DNA from: Pelagibius sp. CAU 1746
GTDB taxonomy: Bacteria; Pseudomonadota; Alphaproteobacteria; Kiloniellales; Kiloniellaceae
Assembly: GCF_039839785.1 (NCBI RefSeq)
Contig: NZ_JBDOQT010000001.1
Location: 1,116,001-1,180,000, forward strand
Direction of reading: 5' to 3'
DNA length: 64,000 nt
Positions 18,514 to 26,689 of this stretch are shown here, in pieces; position 1 is the first letter of the stretch; each line of letters starts with the position of its first letter. The position numbers were made by a program, and so were the translations under genes. The notes under the pieces were generated by a model that saw only the letters and a program-made list of their open reading frames with translations, searched no databases and had not been told where the DNA came from.

Positions 18514-18714
18514 ATGTGGGACAGGCTGATCCTGGACAAGCTGAAACTGGATGGAGTGAAGCGGCTCGCCCGCGACGACGGGGGCGCGGCAGTGATGAGC
18601 TACGCCTTCATCGCGGCCTGTGTCGTGGTGGCGAGCTTCATCCTCGTGCGGCTTGCCGGCGCCGGTTCGGACCGGCTGTTGCACGAGCTCTTTTACTTCA
18701 TCTCGCTCGACTGA
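18514..18714 (+). CDS. Divergent Flp-like pilin
   Basis: 66 residues shaped like an Flp prepilin: charged leader (MWDRLILDKLKLDGVKRLARDD), then GGAAVMSYAFIAACVVVASFILVRLAGAG and a short tail. Aligned with the true pilin 150 bases upstream, GAAAIEYGLIGA becomes GAAVMSYAFIAA, so the conserved Glu is Ser. An AAAGGAGGG ribosome site at 18498-18506, eight bases before the ATG, supports expression. It may be a minor or pseudopilin, or a decaying copy. Confidence 0.6.
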   Translation: MWDRLILDKLKLDGVKRLARDDGGAAVMSYAFIAACVVVASFILVRLAGAGSDRLLHELFYFISLD

Positions 18715-18730
18715 CGAGTCCTCTGGGCTT

Positions 18731-20410
18731 TCAGTTCCGCCCCGCCAGCAGGCCGCGGGCGATGACCTGCGCCTGGATCTCGGCGGCGCCTTCGAAGATG
18801 TTGAGGATGCGCGCGTCGCAGAGCACGCGCGAGATCTTGTACTCCTCGGCGTAGCCGTTGCCGCCGTGCACCTGCAGGGCGTTGTCGGCGTTGGCCCAGG
18901 CGACGCGGGCGCCCAGCAGCTTGGCCATGCCGGCCTCGATGTCGCAGCGCCGCTCGCTGTCCTTCTCGCGCGCGGCGAAGTAGGTAAGCTGGCGGGCGAT
19001 CATGGTCTCCACCGCCATCCAGGCCAGCTTGCCGGCGACGCGCGGGAAGGCGACGATGGCCTTACCGAACTGCTTCCTGTCCTGGGCATATTCCAGGCCC
19101 AGCTCCAGGGCGCACTGCGCGACGCCCACGGCGCGGGCCGCGGTCTGGATGCGCGCCGACTCGAAGGTCGCCATGAGCTGCTTGAAGCCCTGGCCCTCGA
19201 CGCCGCCCAGCAGGTTCTCGGCCTTCACCTCGAAGCCGTCGAAGCCCAGCTCGTATTCCTTCATGCCGCGGTAGCCCAGCACCTTGATTTCGCCGCCGGT
19301 CATGCCGGGCGCGGGGAAGGGGTCGGCCTCCGTGCCGCGCGGCTTCTCGGCCAGGAACATGGAAAGCCCGCGGTAGCCGGCCTCGTCGGGGTCGGTCCGC
19401 GCCAGCAGCGTCATGAGGTCGCTGCGCGCGGCGTGGGTGATCCAGGTCTTGTTGCCGGTGACCTTGTAGACATCGCCGTCCCGCGCCGCGCGGGTGCGCA
19501 GAGAGCCGAGGTCGGAGCCGGTGTTGGGCTCGGTGAAGACGGCGGTCGGCAGGATCTCGCCGGAGGCGATGAGCGGCAGCCACTTTTCCTGCTGCGCCGG
19601 GGTGCCGCCCAGTCGGATCAGCTCGGCGGCGATCTCCGAGCGGGTGCCGAGCGATCCCAAGCCGATATAGCCGCGCGACAGTTCTTCGGTCACCACGCAC
19701 ATGGCGAGCTTGCCGAGGCCGGCGCCGCCGAAGTCCTCCGGCACCGTCAGGCCGAAGACGCCCAACTCGGCGATTTGCTGCACCACCTCCAGGGGGATCA
19801 GCTCGTCCTTCAGGTGCCACGCGTGGGCGGCTTCCTTGTGGTCCTCGGCGACCTTGTGGAACTGGTCGCGGATCATCTCCAGCATCTCGTCGGCCAGCCC
19901 CGCTTCGCCGAACTTGCCCTCGGCCAGATAGCCGGCAATGGCCATGCGCAGGGCAGAGCCGTTGCCTTCGGTCCTGAATGTCTTCACCGCCGGGGCGTCG
20001 AGGGCGGCGAGCGCGGCTTCGCCGAGGCCCAGGTCGGCCGGACGCAGCACCTCCACCTGGCTGAGGGCGATGCCGCCTGAGAGCTGGTTCAGGTATTCGC
20101 CGTAGGCGGCCTGCAGCATCATCTGCTCCAGCTCGCCGAACTGCCCCGCGGCCTCCAGGCGCTCGGCCCAGTGCAGCATCTCGCGCAGGGCGGCGACGTA
20201 GGTGGCCAGCCAGGCATAGCCGTGGGCGGCGAACTGCTCGCGCTCCAGCAAGGCTGTATCGACCTTTCCGCCGGGGGCGACCAGCGCGGCCACGGCGGCG
20301 CGCGCGGCGGCGCCGAAGCTCTCGGCGGCGGCCAGCGCCTCGGCGCAGAGCGGGAGCAGGTTGGGAAGGATCAGGCTTTCGCTCCGGACTTCGGCTTGCA
20401 CGGCGGTCAT
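18731..20410 (-). CDS. mcd: Methylsuccinyl-CoA dehydrogenase
   Basis: 559-residue acyl-CoA dehydrogenase with an extra all-helical N-terminal region of about 150 residues before the ACAD core, the layout of Mcd. ACAD landmarks are visible: FGLTVPEDFGGAGLG, FTEPNTGSDLGSLRTRA, ITHAARSDLMTLLARTD, GYAEEYKISRVLCDARILNIFEGAAEIQ. Mcd oxidises (2S)-methylsuccinyl-CoA to mesaconyl-C1-CoA in the ethylmalonyl-CoA pathway and donates electrons to ETF. Adjacent ccr and ecm make the specific call far more likely than a generic dehydrogenase. Start ATG at 20410 with AAGAAGG upstream. Confidence 0.88.
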   Translation of the reverse strand: MTAVQAEVRSESLILPNLLPLCAEALAAAESFGAAARAAVAALVAPGGKVDTALLEREQFAAHGYAWLATYVAALREMLHWAERLEAAGQFGELEQMMLQAAYGEYLNQLSGGIALSQVEVLRPADLGLGEAALAALDAPAVKTFRTEGNGSALRMAIAGYLAEGKFGEAGLADEMLEMIRDQFHKVAEDHKEAAHAWHLKDELIPLEVVQQIAELGVFGLTVPEDFGGAGLGKLAMCVVTEELSRGYIGLGSLGTRSEIAAELIRLGGTPAQQEKWLPLIASGEILPTAVFTEPNTGSDLGSLRTRAARDGDVYKVTGNKTWITHAARSDLMTLLARTDPDEAGYRGLSMFLAEKPRGTEADPFPAPGMTGGEIKVLGYRGMKEYELGFDGFEVKAENLLGGVEGQGFKQLMATFESARIQTAARAVGVAQCALELGLEYAQDRKQFGKAIVAFPRVAGKLAWMAVETMIARQLTYFAAREKDSERRCDIEAGMAKLLGARVAWANADNALQVHGGNGYAEEYKISRVLCDARILNIFEGAAEIQAQVIARGLLAGRN

Positions 20411-20455
20411 CTCTCTAACCTTCTTGCCCAACGATCATATCACTTGAGGGATGGT

Positions 20456-21181
20456 TCAGGCCCAAGCCCATTCCAGCGGCGGCGGCGGATTTCCCGACGC
20501 CAGTTCGACATGCAGGATGCGGCGGTGACCCCGGGTGGTGCGGCGGCGTGAGCCGTGGACCAGCAGCGGGCGCATCGCCAGCACGGTGCCAGCGGAGACC
20601 GCCAGTTCCACCGCCGGCGTTTCGGCGGCCAGCACCGCGATTTCTTCCGTGGTCAGGCGGCCCTTCGTGTGGCTTCCGGGCAGCACGCGCAGGCCGCCGT
20701 CGGCCGGGCCGATGAGGTCCAGGTGCCAGCGCAGGGTCAACATCCCCTCCAGCAGGCTGACCGGCGCCTCGCAGTGGGGAACGCCGTCCTTGACCGTCCA
20801 GTTGCGGGCCGGCGCCGAGTCATCGCGCGTCTTCACGGCGATGGCGCGGTCCTGGTGCCAGGGCACGAACCAGTTGCGATGCCCGGTCTTGTCGAAGGCG
20901 ATGGCCCGCACCGGCCTGGCGGCGGGGCCGAGGGTCTCCGCGACCAGGTCGCGCACGGCGGGCTGCGCCATCAAGGTGCCGATCAGCGGGGCGCCGGGCG
21001 CGATGCGGGCGGAGCCCCGATCATCGCTGCCAACCTCGCGGCCGCCGGCTACGCAGAGGGCGTCGAAGGCGGCGACGGCGGCCGTCCGGTCGACGTCGGA
21101 ACCGTCCAGCAGGGCGAAACCCTGCTGGGCGAGCTTGTCGCCGGCCTGCTCCGCCTCCGCTGCCAGACAGGCAAGCGCCAT
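20456..21181 (-). CDS. Phytanoyl-CoA dioxygenase (PhyH) family protein
   Basis: 241 residues, Fe(II)/2-oxoglutarate dioxygenase fold. The first metal ligands are H and D in WFVPWHQDRAIAV, the distal His is in RPLLVHGSRR, and the following Arg-rich stretch (RRTTRGHRR) supplies the 2-oxoglutarate anchor. The substrate is unknown. It sits between ccr and mcd on their strand, 22 bases after ccr and 45 bases before mcd, so it is most likely co-transcribed with the pathway genes. No known step of the ethylmalonyl-CoA pathway needs a dioxygenase. Confidence 0.82.
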   Translation of the reverse strand: MALACLAAEAEQAGDKLAQQGFALLDGSDVDRTAAVAAFDALCVAGGREVGSDDRGSARIAPGAPLIGTLMAQPAVRDLVAETLGPAARPVRAIAFDKTGHRNWFVPWHQDRAIAVKTRDDSAPARNWTVKDGVPHCEAPVSLLEGMLTLRWHLDLIGPADGGLRVLPGSHTKGRLTTEEIAVLAAETPAVELAVSAGTVLAMRPLLVHGSRRRTTRGHRRILHVELASGNPPPPLEWAWA

Positions 21182-21203
21182 GGTTCTGCTCCCTTCGGCC
21201 GTC

Positions 21204-22502
21204 TCAGTCCTCGGCGGCCGCGTCTTCCAGGGTGCGCAGGCCCGGGCGCTTCGCCTGAACCAGCACGGCCATGTTGCCGGGGCGGTGCTGGTTTTTCATC
21301 ATCTTGGTGTGGGCGCGCGGGATGTCGCGCCAGGCGAAGACCTCCGACATGCAGGGGTCGATGCGGCGCTCGACCATCAGGTTGTTGGCCTGGCTGGCCT
21401 GCATCAGGTTGGCGAAGTGGCTGCCCTGGATGCGCTTCTGGCGCATCCACACGAAGCGCGCATCGAAGGTCAGGTTGTAGCCGGTGGTGCCGGCGCAGAA
21501 CACGACCATGCCGCCGCGCTTCACCACCATGCAGGAAACCGGGAAGGTCTGCTCGCCGGGATGCTCGAAGACGAAGTCGACGTCGTTGCCCTTGCCGGTG
21601 TACTGCCAGATCGCCTTGCCGAACTCGCGCACCCGGCGCATGTAGTCGCCGAAGCCCTCGCCGTTGACCGGCGGAAGCTGGCCCCAGCAGTCGAAGTCCT
21701 TGCGGTTGATGACGCCCTTGGCGCCCAGCGACATGACGAAGTCGCGCTTGTCCTCGTCGGAGATCACGCCGATGGCGTTGGCGCCGGCCGTCGCGATGAG
21801 CTGGATGGCCATGGAGCCCAGGCCGCCGGAGGCGCCCCAGACCAGCACGTTGTGGCCCGGCCGCAGGATGTGCGGGCGGTGGCCGAAGAGCATGCGGTAG
21901 GCGGTCGCCAGCGTCAGGGTGTAGCAGCCGCTCTCCTCCCAGGTCAGGTGGCGCGGGCGCGTCATGAGCTGGCGGTCCTGCACGCGGGCGAACTGGGCGA
22001 AGGAGCCGTCGGGCGTCTCGTAGCCCCAGATGCGCTGCGAGGTGGAGAACATCGGGTCGCCGCCGTTGCACTCCTCGTCGTCGCCGTCGTCCTGGTTACA
22101 GTGCACCACGACCTCGTCGCCGACCTTCCAGCGCTTCACCTTGGAGCCCACGGCCCAGACGATGCCCGTCGCGTCGGAACCGGCGATGTGATAGGGCGCC
22201 TTGTGCACGTCGAAGGGCGAGATCGGCACGCCCAGGCCGGCCCAGACGCCGTTGTAGTTCACGCCGGCGGCCATCACCATGACCAGAACGTCGTGGCTGT
22301 CCAGGGCCGGGGTGTCGACCACCTCCAACTGCATGGCCTGCTCCGGCTCGCCGTGGCGTTCGCGCCGGATGACCCAGGCGTGCATCTTGCCCGGCACGTG
22401 GCCCAGCGGGGGAATCTCACCGACCTCATAGAGGTCCTTCACCGGCCGTTCCGGTGTTTCCGTCGCGGTGCCTTCAGCCGACCCTTCAAGCGTCTCGGCC
22501 AT
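21204..22502 (-). CDS. ccr: Crotonyl-CoA carboxylase/reductase
   Basis: 432-residue zinc-less MDR-superfamily enzyme that reductively carboxylates crotonyl-CoA to (2S)-ethylmalonyl-CoA with NADPH and CO2. Family features are HAWVIRRERHGEP, VNYNGVWAGLGVPISPFD (81-98), HCNQDDGDDEECNGGDPMFS, NADPH loop WGASGGLGSMAIQL, FEHPGEQTFPVS and GSHFANLMQASQANNLM. The Asn, Glu and His of these motifs match the CO2-binding pocket described for this family. Divergent from ecm, a common pairing. Likely first gene of a ccr-phyH-mcd operon. Confidence 0.97.
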   Translation of the reverse strand: MAETLEGSAEGTATETPERPVKDLYEVGEIPPLGHVPGKMHAWVIRRERHGEPEQAMQLEVVDTPALDSHDVLVMVMAAGVNYNGVWAGLGVPISPFDVHKAPYHIAGSDATGIVWAVGSKVKRWKVGDEVVVHCNQDDGDDEECNGGDPMFSTSQRIWGYETPDGSFAQFARVQDRQLMTRPRHLTWEESGCYTLTLATAYRMLFGHRPHILRPGHNVLVWGASGGLGSMAIQLIATAGANAIGVISDEDKRDFVMSLGAKGVINRKDFDCWGQLPPVNGEGFGDYMRRVREFGKAIWQYTGKGNDVDFVFEHPGEQTFPVSCMVVKRGGMVVFCAGTTGYNLTFDARFVWMRQKRIQGSHFANLMQASQANNLMVERRIDPCMSEVFAWRDIPRAHTKMMKNQHRPGNMAVLVQAKRPGLRTLEDAAAED

Positions 22503-22945
22503 GTCTCAACTCCTCCAGTCTGCTCTCGGCGCCCGGTCCCGGCCGGGGGCCGCTCTGCCTGTCCCTTCGCAGCTGCTCATTGTTCCGGTGGAGAATCGGC
22601 GGAAAACTGCGCTCTCCGAACGGAAATCCCCTTTGGCAGTGCGGCATTTTTCTTGACTCATAGACGTTCGGGCGGTTTTTTGCAATGCACAATGGTATTG
22701 TTTTTTACGTTCAGACAGATTTTTTTGCAATTATCTGTCTGTTTCAACGGCAGAACGAAATATGATAACCTGAAATCGGTTGCTTCCAGGGGGTTCCGGA
22801 GGCTTAGAGTGCATTGCAGCACGTTCTTTGCGGCCCCGCCCCCAAGGGTATCCGGGGGCATCCGGGGGACCGGCCGCGGCCCCGGGTTTGATCCCGCCTG
22901 AGGCGCCGGGTATGAGACAGTGGTGGTGAGAGTGAGACGAGCGAC
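22503..22945. promoter_or_regulatory. Divergent ccr/ecm control region
   Basis: 443 bases without a supported gene. The stretch 22640-22770 is clearly more AT-rich than its surroundings. It holds two TTGCAA cores with T-tracts in front (22680-22685 and 22725-22730) and a perfect 9-bp inverted repeat CAGACAGAT/ATCTGTCTG (22712-22720 and 22733-22741) whose 12-base loop contains the second TTGCAA. TATGAT at 22761-22766 is a possible -10 toward ecm. TTTGCAAA-like sites are recognised by the PccR/ScfR/RamB family of short-chain acyl-CoA regulators, so this is a plausible operator region. Confidence 0.45.
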
Positions 22946-25006
22946 ATGACGGACAGCAAGCCCGCCGGGGCGCGCACGAAAGACCCATCTGTTGCGCGCG
23001 AGCGCGACCCTTCTCTTGCGCGCGAGCGCGACAGGCCCTGGCTGATCCGTACCTACGCGGGCCATTCCACCGCCGAGGCCTCCAACGCCCTCTACCGCAA
23101 GAACCTGGCGCGCGGGCAGACCGGGCTCTCGGTGGCCTTCGACCTGCCGACCCAGACCGGTTACGACTCCGACCATGCCCTGGCCAGGGGCGAGGTCGGC
23201 AAGGTCGGCGTGCCGGTCAGCCACCTGGGCGACATGGAAAAGCTCTTCGCGGAGATCCCGCTGGAGCGCATGAACACCTCCATGACCATCAACGCCACGG
23301 CGCCCTGGCTGCTGGCGCTCTACATCGCCTGCGCGGAAAGGCAGGGCGCGGCGCGCGGCCAGCTCACCGGCACGGTGCAGAACGACATCATCAAAGAGTA
23401 TTTGTCCCGCGGGACCTACATCTTCCCGCCCGAGCCGTCTTTGCGCCTCATCACCGACGTCATCGCCTTCACCTACCGCGAAGTGCCGAAGTGGAACCCG
23501 ACCAACGTCTGCTCCTACCACCTGCAGGAAGCAGGCGCGACGCCGGTGCAGGAGCTGGCCTACGCGCTGGCGACGGCGGTGGCGGTGCTGGATTCGGTGC
23601 GCGATTCCGGCCAGGTGCCGCCGGAGGATTTTCCCCGCGTGGTCGGGCGCATCTCCTTCTTCGTCAACGCCGGGCTGCGCTTCATCACCGAGCTGTGCAA
23701 GATGCGCGCCTTCACCGAGCTGTGGGACGAGATCTGCCGCGAGCGCTACGGCATCGAGGAAGAGAAGTACCGCCGCTTCCGCTACGGCGTGCAGGTCAAC
23801 TCCCTGGGCCTCACCGAGCAGCAGCCGGAGAACAACGTCTACCGCATCCTGCTGGAGGCCCTGGCCGTCACCCTGTCCAAGGACGCCCGCGCCCGCGCCG
23901 TGCAGCTGCCGGCCTGGAACGAGGCGCTGGGCCTGCCGCGCCCCTGGGACCAGCAGTGGTCGCTGCGCTTGCAGCAGATCCTCGCCTTCGAGACCGACCT
24001 CTTGGACTACGACGATATCTTCGACGGCTCGACGGTGATCGCCGCCAAGGTCGCGGCGCTGAAGGCCGAGGCGCGCGAGGAACTGGCCCGCGTCGAGGAC
24101 CTGGGCGGGGCCATCGCCGCGGTCGAGAACGCCTACATGAAGGAGCGCCTGGTGGAGAGCGCCGCCAGGCGCCTGGAGGCCATCGAGACCGGCGCCCAGA
24201 CCGTCGTCGGCGTCAACGCCTATCAGGACAGCGAACCCTCGCCGCTGACGCAAGGCGGCGACGGCGGCTTCCTGGCGGTCGACCCGCAGGCCGAGGCCGG
24301 GCAGATCGGAAACCTGGAGGTCTGGCGCGCTGCCCGCGACCCGGGCGCGGTGGAGAAGGCGTTGGCCGAACTGGAAGCCGCGGCCAGGGACGGCGCCAAC
24401 ATCATGGAGCCCTCCATCGCCTGCGCCCACGCCGGGGTGACGACAGGGGAGTGGGGCGAGGTGCTGCGCCGGGTCTTCGGCGAGTACCGCGCGCCGACCG
24501 GCGTCGGCGGCTCGGCCGCCGCGCATTCCCAGGAGGAAGAGGACGCCCTGGCCCCGGTGCGCGAGCGGGTCGAGGCGGTCTCCCGGCGTTTGGGCCGCCG
24601 TCTCAAGATGCTGGTCGGCAAGCCCGGCCTGGACGGTCACTCCAACGGCGCCGAGCAGATCGCCGTGCGCGCCCGCGACGCCGGTTTCGAGGTGGTCTAC
24701 GAGGGCATCCGGCTGACCCCGGCGCAGATCGTCGGCGCGGCCCTGGAGGAGGGCGTCCACGTCATCGGCCTCTCCATCCTCTCCGGCTCCCACGTCGCCC
24801 TGGCCGGCGAGGTGCTGGAGCGCATGGAGAAGGCGGGCCTCGGCCGCGTGCCGCTGGTCGCCGGCGGCATCATCCCGTCGGAGGACGAGGCGGCCCTGAA
24901 GCAGGCCGGGGTCGCCGCGGTCTACACGCCCAAGGACTACGACCTCACCGCCATCCTCGCCGACGTGGTCGACATCGTGGACCGCGCGACACAAGAGGCG
25001 GCCTAG
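22946..25006 (+). CDS. ecm: Ethylmalonyl-CoA mutase
   Basis: 686-residue B12-dependent mutase (also called MeaA) converting (2R)-ethylmalonyl-CoA to methylsuccinyl-CoA. The catalytic barrel shows FDLPTQTGYDSDH, NTSMTINATAPWLLALY and GTVQNDIIKEYLSRGTYIFPP. The C-terminal cobalamin domain has the base-off motif D563-x-H565-x-x-G568 (GLDGHSNG) and GLSILSGSH. Length and divergence from ccr separate it from methylmalonyl-CoA mutase. The N-terminus carries an extra 8-residue duplication (VARERDPS, LARERDR) from a 24-bp direct repeat at 22992-23032. Confidence 0.95.
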   Translation: MTDSKPAGARTKDPSVARERDPSLARERDRPWLIRTYAGHSTAEASNALYRKNLARGQTGLSVAFDLPTQTGYDSDHALARGEVGKVGVPVSHLGDMEKLFAEIPLERMNTSMTINATAPWLLALYIACAERQGAARGQLTGTVQNDIIKEYLSRGTYIFPPEPSLRLITDVIAFTYREVPKWNPTNVCSYHLQEAGATPVQELAYALATAVAVLDSVRDSGQVPPEDFPRVVGRISFFVNAGLRFITELCKMRAFTELWDEICRERYGIEEEKYRRFRYGVQVNSLGLTEQQPENNVYRILLEALAVTLSKDARARAVQLPAWNEALGLPRPWDQQWSLRLQQILAFETDLLDYDDIFDGSTVIAAKVAALKAEAREELARVEDLGGAIAAVENAYMKERLVESAARRLEAIETGAQTVVGVNAYQDSEPSPLTQGGDGGFLAVDPQAEAGQIGNLEVWRAARDPGAVEKALAELEAAARDGANIMEPSIACAHAGVTTGEWGEVLRRVFGEYRAPTGVGGSAAAHSQEEEDALAPVRERVEAVSRRLGRRLKMLVGKPGLDGHSNGAEQIAVRARDAGFEVVYEGIRLTPAQIVGAALEEGVHVIGLSILSGSHVALAGEVLERMEKAGLGRVPLVAGGIIPSEDEAALKQAGVAAVYTPKDYDLTAILADVVDIVDRATQEAA

Positions 25007-25050
25007 GGGAAGCGGTTTTGGGGGAGGAGGCTGCCTTGGCCATCCTCTGG

Positions 25051-25168
25051 CTGTCGTCCCGGCACTTGATGCCGGGACCCATCGCCCTTTCCGCCGCCTC
25101 GGCCTTCCTTGAGAGGTTCACCGCTTGCCGGCGGCATTGGGTCCCGGGGTCGAGCCCCGGGACGACAG
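25051..25168. repeat. Interspersed bipartite palindrome, variant C
   Basis: Perfect outer 12-bp inverted repeat CTGTCGTCCCGG/CCGGGACGACAG. Two inner hairpins (CCCGGCAC..GCCGGG and CCCGGGG..CCCCGGG) each have a short loop and flank a variable centre. ACCCAT and ATTGGGT next to the hairpins parallel the layout of the copies at 2195 and 30507. It occupies the gap between ecm and the TRAP binding-protein gene. Confidence 0.65.
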
Positions 25169-25296
25169 CGGGTATCCATTGCTGCCGTGCGAATTGCGAC
25201 CCGTAGCATTCCGGGCCGAAGCCCGCTACTCTCCCGGCCAAATCAAGACGGCGGAAGCCCGTAACGGGGATTCCGGCCATTGTGAGAGGAGACGTT

Positions 25297-26394
25297 ATGA
25301 AACGCCGTGACTTCGTGAAGGGCGCGGGACCCCTTGTGTTGGGTGGGGCCGCTGCTGCGTCGACCCTGGCCGCGCCGGCCATCGCGCAGGAGCGCATCGA
25401 GTGGAACATGGTGATGCCCTGGCCCAAGGGCGCGCCGGGCGTGGGGGTCAACGCCGAGCGCTTCGTCCAGCGGGTCAATGAAATGAGCGGCGGGCGCTTG
25501 ACCATCAAGCTCTTCGCCGCCGGCGAGCTGGTGCCGCCCTTCGACAGCTTCGACGCGGTGCAGAGCGGCACCGCCGATGTTGTGCACGGCACGCCCTACT
25601 ACTGGGTCGGCAAGTCCAAGGCCTTCAACTATTTTACCACGCTGCCCTTCGGCCTCAACGCCATCGAGCTGCCGGCCTGGCTGACTTACGGCGGCGGCCA
25701 GGAACTGTGGGAGGAGGCCTACGCCGACTTCGGCATCCAGCCCTTCTATGCCGGCTCCAGCGGCGTGCAGGCCGGCGGCTGGTTCAAGAACGAGATCAAC
25801 ACCTGGGAGGACCTGCAGGGCCTGAAGATCCGCATGGCCGGCCTGGGCGGCGAGGTCATGCGCCGCGCCGGCTCCGTCGTCGTGCTGCTGCCGCCGGGCG
25901 AAATCCTGCCGGCCATGCAGTCCGGCGCCATCGACGCGGCGGAGTGGATCGGCCCCTGGAACGATGTCGCCTTCGGCCTGCAGAAGGTGGTGAAGTACTA
26001 CTACGTGCCGGCCTTCCACGAGCCCGGTCCGGGCCTGGAGATCTCGGTGAACAAGGCCAGGTTCCAGGCTCTGCCCTCCGACCTGCAGGCCATCGTGCGC
26101 TACGCCGCCGCGGCCACGGCGCAGGACACCACCACGGACTTCACCTACCACAACATCCAGGCCTTCCGTCCGCTGATCGACGACTACGACGTGGAACTGC
26201 GCAGCTTCTCCGACGAGATCATCAAGCGCCTGGGCGGGATCACCATGGAAGTGGTGGCGGAGATCGGCGAGACCGACGACCTGACCCGGAAGATCCACGC
26301 CTCCTTCATGGACTTCGCCAAGAAGGCCGCCGACTACGAGGGCGCCTTCGACGAGACCATGCTGCGCCAGCGCCGGCTGGTCTGGGAGGGCTGA
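25297..26394 (+). CDS. TRAP transporter solute-binding protein (DctP family), unpaired
   Basis: 365 residues with a twin-arginine signal (KRRDFVKGAGPLVLGGAAAASTLAAPAIAQ) and the DctP fold (PKGAPGVGVNAERFVQRVNEMSGGRLTIKLFAAGELVPPF, QGLKIRMAGLGGEVMRRAG, GAIDAAEWIGPWND). RMAGLGGEV and the EWIGPWND segment place it near the alpha-keto or hydroxy-acid binding branch. No DctQ/DctM genes adjoin it. It must use membrane subunits encoded elsewhere or serve another role. ATG at 25297 after AGAGGAG. Confidence 0.88.
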   Translation: MKRRDFVKGAGPLVLGGAAAASTLAAPAIAQERIEWNMVMPWPKGAPGVGVNAERFVQRVNEMSGGRLTIKLFAAGELVPPFDSFDAVQSGTADVVHGTPYYWVGKSKAFNYFTTLPFGLNAIELPAWLTYGGGQELWEEAYADFGIQPFYAGSSGVQAGGWFKNEINTWEDLQGLKIRMAGLGGEVMRRAGSVVVLLPPGEILPAMQSGAIDAAEWIGPWNDVAFGLQKVVKYYYVPAFHEPGPGLEISVNKARFQALPSDLQAIVRYAAAATAQDTTTDFTYHNIQAFRPLIDDYDVELRSFSDEIIKRLGGITMEVVAEIGETDDLTRKIHASFMDFAKKAADYEGAFDETMLRQRRLVWEG

Positions 26395-26503
26395 CCCCCC
26401 ACCCTAGCCCTCCCCCACAAGGGGGGAGGGAATGCTTTGAGGCCTCGAAACTGCCGCATAGAACCCCCTCCCCCTCGATGGGGGAGGGTTGGGGAGGGGG
26501 TGG
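26395..26503. repeat. Interspersed C-rich/G-rich palindrome
   Basis: Two near-complementary halves, ACCCTAGCCCTCCCCC..GGGGGAGGG and CCCTCCCCCTCGATGGGGGAGGG, surround GCTTTGAGGCCTCG. Elements of this CCCTCCCC/GGGGAGGG type are frequent between genes in alphaproteobacterial genomes and are also common just after stop codons, as here. Confidence 0.65.
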
Positions 26504-26689
26504 AACTCCGCCTTCTTTGGTTAACGCCCCGGCCCGCTTGACTTTCCCGCCGCCAGGGCGTTTCATCGCCCCGTTATGAGCCGCAAGCTTCTGTCCGCCA
26601 TCATTATTCGAATTACGGACCCGGCGCCCAAGGGGTAGTCGGGAGTTTGTGATTCGTCTTAGGTGATGTCCGTACAGGAGGGCCAAACG

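Noticed and set aside
20535-22901. 788-residue open frame on the plus strand opposite ccr and the dioxygenase
   Set aside because: It spans two well-recognised minus-strand genes and their control region. Its translation has no motif.
22503-22945. Cobalamin riboswitch before ecm
   Set aside because: I could not find a B12-box-like segment or the expected multi-helix layout, and the features seen fit protein operators better.
22658-24994. 778-residue open frame on the minus strand opposite ecm
   Set aside because: The plus-strand product is a clear ethylmalonyl-CoA mutase from end to end. The antisense frame is rich in Gly, Ala, Gln and His without domains.
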